Shown: piece by piece, positions 59,914-64,000 of the stretch
Layout: the number at the start of each line of letters is the position of its first letter
Numbering within the stretch: the stretch's first letter is position 1
Position numbers and translations under genes: made by a program
Notes under the pieces: model-generated
Seen by the model: the letters and a program-made list of their open reading frames with translations, nothing else
Database searches by the model: none
Told to the model about the DNA's origin: nothing
Source: Photobacterium sanctipauli
Lineage (GTDB): Bacteria > Pseudomonadota > Gammaproteobacteria > Enterobacterales > Vibrionaceae
Direction: 5' to 3'
Assembly (NCBI RefSeq): GCF_003026495.1
Contig: NZ_PYMA01000016.1
Location: 62,001 to 126,000, forward strand
Length of the DNA: 64,000 nt

Positions 59914-61236
59914 ATGTTGTATTTGGAATTTTTATTCCTTCTTCTCGTGTTGTACGCGGGTAGCCGGTTCGGTGGTATTGGCCTTGGGGTTGTATCTGGC
60001 TTAGGTCTGCTGGTTGAAGTGTTCATTTTCAGAATGCCGCCGACATCGCCGCCGATCACGGTAATGTTAATTATTATTGCGGTTGTTACCTGTGCTTCGA
60101 TTTTGGAAGCGGCAGGTGGTTTGAAATACATGCTGCAAGTGGCAGAGCGTATTTTGCGTAGCAACCCAAAACGTGTGACGTTTCTTGGCCCGTTAGTGAC
60201 CTACGTGATGACGTTCATGCTAGGTACAGGCCATGCGGTTTATTCCATTATGCCAATCATTGGCGACGTGGCGCTTAAGAACGGTATCCGTCCTGAGCGT
60301 CCTATGGCAGCCTCATCGGTGTCTTCCCAGCTAGCGATCACCGCCAGCCCGATCTCAGCTGCAGTTGTTTACTACCTCGCCCAGTTAACCGGTATCCAAA
60401 CCGATATCACCCTGTTGACCATTTTGATGGTTACCGTGCCTTCTACCTTGTTGGGTACCTTCCTGCTGTCGCTTTATAGCCTACGCCGTGGTGCCGATCT
60501 GAAAGAAGACCTGGAATACCAGCGTCGTTTGCGCGACCCGCTATGGAAAGACAAGATCCTTCATACCACGGCAACGTCGCTGGACGAGAAGCTGCCAGCA
60601 TCGGTCAAGCATGCGGTAATGCTGTTTATCCTAGCGCTTGCCTCGATTGTGCTTGTTGCGATGTGGCCTGATATTCGCACCATTGGTGAAGGTAAGCCTA
60701 TCCCTATGTCGGTGATCATCCAGATGATGATGTTGGCCTTCGGTGGTTTGATTTTGCTGGTGACTCGCACCAATGTGCAGAAAGTGCCTGAAGGGGTGGT
60801 GTTTAAATCGGGCATGGTCGCCGCGATTGCCATCTTCGGTATTGCTTGGATGAGTGACACCTACTTTCAGTATGCAATGCCATCGTTCAAAACGGGCATT
60901 ACCGAAATGGTGCAAGATTACCCGTGGACATTCGCATTGGCGCTGTTCATCGTATCGGTTGTGGTGAACAGCCAGGCGGCAACGGCACGTATGATGCTGC
61001 CTGTTGGCCTTGCGATGGGGCTTAACCCGGCATTGTTGATTGGCTTGATGCCTGCGACCTACGGCTACTTCTTTATTCCGAATTACCCGTCTGATATCGC
61101 CACCTGTAACTTCGATGTCACGGGTACGACGAAGATTGGTAAGTGGTACTTTAACCATAGTTTCATGGCGCCGGGCCTGATTGGTGTGGTTTCGGCGTGT
61201 ACCTTTGGTTATACCATCGCCCAAGTCATTGTTTAA
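59914..61236 (+). CDS. dcuB: DcuB-like anaerobic C4-dicarboxylate transporter
   Basis: A 440-residue inner-membrane protein. I use ATG 59914, nine bases after GGGAG; the ATG at 59905 abuts that site. Family signatures are GGIGLGVVSGLGLLV, LEAAGGLKYMLQVAERILRSNPKRVT, GTGHAVYSIMPIIGDVALKNGIRPERPMAAS and ITASPISAAVVY. The GTGH(A/V)VY and RPERPMAAS forms are closer to DcuB than DcuA. It exchanges fumarate or malate for succinate in fumarate respiration. A perfect FNR box upstream supports this. Confidence 0.9.
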   Translation: MLYLEFLFLLLVLYAGSRFGGIGLGVVSGLGLLVEVFIFRMPPTSPPITVMLIIIAVVTCASILEAAGGLKYMLQVAERILRSNPKRVTFLGPLVTYVMTFMLGTGHAVYSIMPIIGDVALKNGIRPERPMAASSVSSQLAITASPISAAVVYYLAQLTGIQTDITLLTILMVTVPSTLLGTFLLSLYSLRRGADLKEDLEYQRRLRDPLWKDKILHTTATSLDEKLPASVKHAVMLFILALASIVLVAMWPDIRTIGEGKPIPMSVIIQMMMLAFGGLILLVTRTNVQKVPEGVVFKSGMVAAIAIFGIAWMSDTYFQYAMPSFKTGITEMVQDYPWTFALALFIVSVVVNSQAATARMMLPVGLAMGLNPALLIGLMPATYGYFFIPNYPSDIATCNFDVTGTTKIGKWYFNHSFMAPGLIGVVSACTFGYTIAQVIV

Positions 61237-61250
61237 ATTAGCATAAAAAG

Positions 61251-61286
61251 AATGCCAGCTAGTGTGAGAACTCGCTGGCATTTTTT
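61251..61286 (+). terminator. Rho-independent terminator of dcuB
   Basis: AATGCCAGC (61251-61259) and GCTGGCATT (61274-61282), followed by TTTT. The 14-base loop can close further by CTAG/CTC pairing. Confidence 0.88.
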
Positions 61287-61354
61287 GTGTCCAAATTTTG
61301 TAAATTTAAGTATAAAATGAGACCAAGCTGATGATTTTTATTCCGAATTGGAAT

Positions 61355-61383
61355 TTGTTTGCCTAATAAAAAAGCATTAAAAT
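61355..61383 (+). promoter_or_regulatory. Candidate promoter of the 35-residue protein gene
   Basis: TTGTTT (61355-61360), a 17-base spacer and TAAAAT (61378-61383). It lies 57 bases before the start codon of the small gene. Confidence 0.5.
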
Positions 61384-61440
61384 TCAAAGGTGTTATATTT
61401 ATTTTAATAAGAATGATGTGTGGGCCCATTGAGGTGGTAA

Positions 61441-61548
61441 ATGAAGAAGGTCGATTTTGATGCGTTAAGGGCACGGATGCACGGAAAAGCGTTAAAGAAA
61501 GCAATGGACTTCTATAAGAAAAAGCTTAGAAAAGAAGAACAAAAATAA
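61441..61548 (+). CDS. Small basic protein of 35 residues
   Basis: ATG 61441 follows GAGGTGG by three bases. The product opens MKKVDFDALRARMHGK and is strongly basic and helical (KALKKAMDFYKKKLRKEEQ), with about one residue in three Lys or Arg. It sits in its own small unit with a promoter-like sequence before it and a strong terminator after it, so it is likely a real gene. Function is unknown; nucleic-acid or ribosome binding is a guess from charge. Confidence 0.6.
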   Translation: MKKVDFDALRARMHGKALKKAMDFYKKKLRKEEQK

Positions 61549-61563
61549 TGAACAGTTACAACT

Positions 61564-61596
61564 AAACGGGAGCACCTAAGTGCTCCCGTTTTTATT
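61564..61596. terminator. Bidirectional terminator between small gene and psiE
   Basis: AAACGGGAGCAC (61564-61575), loop CTAA and GTGCTCCCGTTT (61580-61591), then TTATTT on the plus strand. Confidence 0.9.
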
Positions 61597-61611
61597 TCTA
61601 TTTTTTACCAG

Positions 61612-62046
61612 TTAATCTTCCGATTGGCGCTTGTGAGGCTCGGTGACTTCTTCGTAAGGCCAATAATGGTGGCCGATACGGATCACGAGCGTGGCAGCCG
61701 CAAGGATAAAGGCTGCGAGCGCTAGCCATACCACGTAGATCCCATCCAACTCTTTCATTCCTAGGGTGATATAGCGGGCAATGGCCATGATCGCAATGTA
61801 GATTGGGTAGCGAACCGGGATCTTACCGTTGGCGATAAATTGCTGCACCATGGCTAATACTTCGAGGTATATGAACATCAATAAGATGTCGGTGAGCAGA
61901 ATTTGCCGGTTGACGTAGACATGGATGAATTCGTTGATCATCGCAGCCAGCGTCGCCAGTGTTATCGCAACCAGCAGTATGGCTTCTAGTATGTGGAAGA
62001 GCTTTAGGAAAGGGCGGCTGAAGCCCTTAGGCAAATGTGAAGGCAT
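61612..62046 (-). CDS. psiE: PsiE, phosphate-starvation-inducible membrane protein
   Basis: A 144-residue protein from ATG 62046, six bases after AGGA. It has four membrane segments and the PsiE pattern: FHILEAILLVAITLATLAAMINEF, DILLMFIYLEVLAMVQQFI and GKIPVRYPIYIAIMAIARYI. Length fits the family (about 136). In E. coli psiE is induced by phosphate starvation; its function is not known. It is a single gene here, and no clear Pho box is seen. Confidence 0.88.
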   Translation of the reverse strand: MPSHLPKGFSRPFLKLFHILEAILLVAITLATLAAMINEFIHVYVNRQILLTDILLMFIYLEVLAMVQQFIANGKIPVRYPIYIAIMAIARYITLGMKELDGIYVVWLALAAFILAAATLVIRIGHHYWPYEEVTEPHKRQSED

Positions 62047-62174
62047 GAAAGATCCTAATGACGATTTATTATTATGCTTACGGTGAATTCCATCACCGTA
62101 AGCCAATTATATTTTAGATAACTCGAAAAAGGATATTATTTTCCATGCGATAGGCAGGATAGTTGTAACTGGGT

Positions 62175-62780
62175 TTACCAATCGACGCCTTTTCGTGCTT
62201 TTACGCCGCTTTCAAAGGCGTGTTTTACATTACGTACTTCCGATACGGTATCTGCCAAATCGGTTAGCGAGCGATGGGCCCCACGGCCTGTGACAACAAC
62301 CGACTGCATTTTCGGGCGGTTTTGGATTGCTTCCAATACCTCGTCTAATTCTACGTAGCCGTATGTCACCATATAGGTCAGCTCGTCCAGCAGCACGACA
62401 TCGTAGCTATCATCAGCCAGCATCTTTTTACACTCGGCCCATGTTTTTTGTGCGGCTTCGGTATCGGACTGCTTGTTTTGGGTTTCCCAGGTAAAGCCCG
62501 TCGCCATTACCGCGAAGTTAACGCCATGCTGTTCAAGCAACGCACGTTCACCGCAATCCCATGTTCCCTTGATAAATTGGCCTACGCCACACTTTTGGCC
62601 GTGGCCAACGGCACGGGCAATGGTGCCAAAGCCCGACGTCGACTTGCCTTTACCGTTACCGGTGATCACTAAAAAGATCCCTTTCTCTTCTTGAGCGGCA
62701 TCGACCCGAGCATCAATTTCTGCTTTGACTTTTTCCTGTCGGGCTTTGTATCGCTCGTCTTTTTGTTTTTGATCTACCAT
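62175..62780 (-). CDS. cobO: CobO/BtuR, cob(I)yrinic acid a,c-diamide adenosyltransferase
   Basis: A 201-residue enzyme from ATG 62780 with AAGGA upstream. The P-loop GNGKGKST (41-48), GFGTIARAVGHG, GVGQFIKGTWDCGE and the Walker-B-like VVLLDELTYMVTYGY are diagnostic. It transfers the 5'-deoxyadenosyl group of ATP to cobalt, making adenosylcobamides. It is 14 bases downstream of cobS, which acts later in the same pathway. An open frame extends farther upstream within cobS in another frame but is not used. Confidence 0.95.
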   Translation of the reverse strand: MVDQKQKDERYKARQEKVKAEIDARVDAAQEEKGIFLVITGNGKGKSTSGFGTIARAVGHGQKCGVGQFIKGTWDCGERALLEQHGVNFAVMATGFTWETQNKQSDTEAAQKTWAECKKMLADDSYDVVLLDELTYMVTYGYVELDEVLEAIQNRPKMQSVVVTGRGAHRSLTDLADTVSEVRNVKHAFESGVKARKGVDW

Positions 62781-62794
62781 GGGAATCCTTGTTG

Positions 62795-63559
62795 TTATGT
62801 GATGCTTGCCAATAGAACGAGATAGCCAGCGATTTCTGATATTTGTTGAGCCGCGCCTAGGCAGTCTCCGGTATAGCCCCCAAGTTGGCGATTGAACCAA
62901 CGGCCACAGCAAAAGCGCGCGATGATAAGGATCACCGTTAGGACGAAGGCTGTGGTGAGGGGGAGTAAGAGTAATACCATTAAACTGGTGGCAATTAAAA
63001 CCCACAAATCGTGCTGGCTTTGCTGATTTGCCAAAGGTTTTACTTTGCTTTGCTCGTCCAATCTCACATAGGGATAGCTGAAGATCAGGCTAGCAGCGAT
63101 GGCCCGGCTTAGGGTATGCATGATTACCAATGACAGGGCTGCAAAGCTGATGCTGACATTGGCAATGCTGGCTAACGTTGCCCACTTTAATCCCAGTGCG
63201 ATAAATAGCGCGCTGGCCCCATACGTGCCAAGGCGCGAATCCTTCATAATGTCGAGCTTCTGCTCGGGTTTCCATCCGCCACCAAAGCCATCGAAGACAT
63301 CGGCAAGCCCATCTTCGTGAAAGGCCCCCGTGAGTAGCAGGCTAAACGCCATTGCGATGACGATGGCAATGGCGGGCGGGAATAAGGTTTGAACGACAAT
63401 AAATACCAACGCCGTTAGTACACCAACAACGGTGCCGACAAGCGCAAAGTACCGATTGGCCTGGTTCAGGCGCTCTGGGGAGTATGGCGTGTTAGCAGGA
63501 ATAGGGATGCGGGTGAAAAATGCCAGTGCCACCAAGAAGATTTGCCATTGTTGCTTCAT
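62795..63559 (-). CDS. cobS: CobS, adenosylcobinamide-GDP ribazoletransferase
   Basis: A 254-residue inner-membrane protein of usual length with about six hydrophobic segments. The signatures FFTRIPIP near the N terminus, GAFHEDGLADVFDGFGGGW with its acidic metal site, and KDSRLGTYGA are diagnostic. It joins adenosylcobinamide-GDP with alpha-ribazole to complete the cobalamin lower loop. It precedes cobO. No cobalamin riboswitch is seen in the 138 bases upstream. The Shine-Dalgarno before the ATG is weak. Confidence 0.95.
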   Translation of the reverse strand: MKQQWQIFLVALAFFTRIPIPANTPYSPERLNQANRYFALVGTVVGVLTALVFIVVQTLFPPAIAIVIAMAFSLLLTGAFHEDGLADVFDGFGGGWKPEQKLDIMKDSRLGTYGASALFIALGLKWATLASIANVSISFAALSLVIMHTLSRAIAASLIFSYPYVRLDEQSKVKPLANQQSQHDLWVLIATSLMVLLLLPLTTAFVLTVILIIARFCCGRWFNRQLGGYTGDCLGAAQQISEIAGYLVLLASIT

Positions 63560-63697
63560 ATATCGCTATGAAAATCCGTTTAAAATGAAAAACAAAAGAG
63601 TAAAGTATTTTAAACCGATTTTTGATTTCAGCTTAACCGTTTTTTTAGTTAGAATCCCACTAACGGTATGGTGTTCTATTTATTGAAAGGTTTATCA

Positions 63698-64000
63698 ATG
63701 CGTATTTGGTTGGCGGTTTGTTTTATTGCTTTACTTGCGGGTTGCTCTAGTCGGTTACCCACCGATCAGGAGTGGGCCGAAAGTTCGGCACAGCGCAAGG
63801 GGGAGCTGGTCGAAGTCGAGTATATTGAAGATGCCACTGGGCTACAGTGGGTGTCGCCAACACTGGAGGTTTCTAAATACCAGCAGTTGATGATTGAGCC
63901 TGTAGGGCTAAATCAGAAAGCGAAGACCGATCACCAGCTTCCCGAAAAAGTGCTGGAGCGAATATCGCATCGTTTGACTGGGATTCTGGAAGAAGAGTTG
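63698..64000 (+). CDS. Lipoprotein, 3' end missing
   Basis: The frame opens at ATG 63698, eight bases after AAGG, and runs off the right edge with 101 residues visible. Residues 1-16 form a lipoprotein signal peptide with lipobox LLAGC (Cys16), followed by SSR, so outer-membrane sorting is likely. The mature part begins with a charged region and contains YQQLMIEPVGL, which recalls DUF3313-type lipoproteins. The visible part is too short to assign a family with confidence. Confidence 0.7.
   Translation, partial: MRIWLAVCFIALLAGCSSRLPTDQEWAESSAQRKGELVEVEYIEDATGLQWVSPTLEVSKYQQLMIEPVGLNQKAKTDHQLPEKVLERISHRLTGILEEEL

Noticed and set aside
59754..60164. Minus-strand frame over the dcuB promoter and start
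   Set aside because: It overlaps the FNR box and the conserved start of dcuB and has no ribosome site.
62781..63005. N-terminal extension of cobO
   Set aside because: The upstream codons lie inside cobS in another frame; ATG 62780 has a good ribosome site and matches normal CobO length.
63560..63697. Cobalamin riboswitch upstream of cobS
   Set aside because: The region is only 138 bases and lacks the B12-box; nothing matches the aptamer.
1..64000. CRISPR array, prophage, tRNA or rRNA genes
   Set aside because: No regularly spaced repeats, phage structural genes or RNA gene patterns were seen in the window.

Overview
The window looks like chromosomal DNA of a marine gammaproteobacterium of the family Vibrionaceae. 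Photobacterium or a close relative is my best guess, from the general look of the proteins; there is no rRNA gene here to decide it. The supporting signs are three BCCT osmolyte/betaine transporters, MsrPQ, a Tat-exported PhoX, an anaerobic Dcu transporter with a perfect FNR box, a Vibrio-type intergenic palindrome, and Shine-Dalgarno-led genes at moderate GC. There is no rRNA, tRNA, CRISPR array or prophage. One IS3-family insertion sequence is present.

Layout. 1-8 kb: a truncated exported amidohydrolase, an unknown gene plus a MATE pump, msrQ-msrP (periplasmic methionine sulfoxide repair), a small outer-membrane barrel, a patatin-like lipase and a divergent MsrA. 8-14 kb: Tat-exported PhoX, then a guanine-type purine riboswitch in front of an AzgA-type purine permease, then BCCT transporter 1. 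14-27 kb: an exonuclease/DUF294 pair, a YdjM-like membrane protein, a chemoreceptor with an FNR-box promoter, a diguanylate cyclase, an HlyD/DUF2955 efflux pair with an AraC regulator, a LysR regulator and a secreted esterase. 27-30 kb: an unknown two-gene unit (exported TPR plus TIM-barrel-like protein, and a HAMP membrane protein). 30-36 kb: an aminosugar operon (SSS symporter, BadF-type kinase, AnmK, MurQ) divergent from an RpiR/MurR-like regulator across repeated GGAATAG/CTATTCC motifs.

36-40 kb: a DUF2235 hydrolase, a gene-poor stretch holding a possible small RNA with a UUCG-capped terminator and two small proteins (one with nine cysteines), then BCCT transporter 2 with a structured leader. 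40-44 kb: small metabolic genes with decay (PhzF remnant, frameshifted SDR, two GFA proteins, GNAT, LysR). 44-48 kb: BCCT transporter 3 with a CocE-type hydrolase. 48-54 kb: a racemase pair, then a 29-codon leader peptide, an ABC-F gene broken by an in-frame TGA, and a methyltransferase; an IS3 element sits between this operon and what looks like its original terminator. 54-58 kb: two exported metallo-beta-lactamase-fold proteins with glutaredoxin 2 and a divergent LysR. 58-64 kb: CBS protein, YdjM-like protein, DcuB-like transporter, a 35-residue basic protein, PsiE, CobO, CobS and the start of a lipoprotein gene.

The regulatory DNA is the most informative part: a purine riboswitch (uncommon in gammaproteobacteria), two perfect FNR boxes, a translated leader with mutually exclusive hairpins before the ABC-F gene, a structured leader before BCCT 2 and an orphan terminator that may end a small RNA. 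I see no clear multi-gene system of a wholly new type. The best candidates for new biology are the ABC-F leader, the BCCT leader and the TPR/TIM-barrel/HAMP gene pair.
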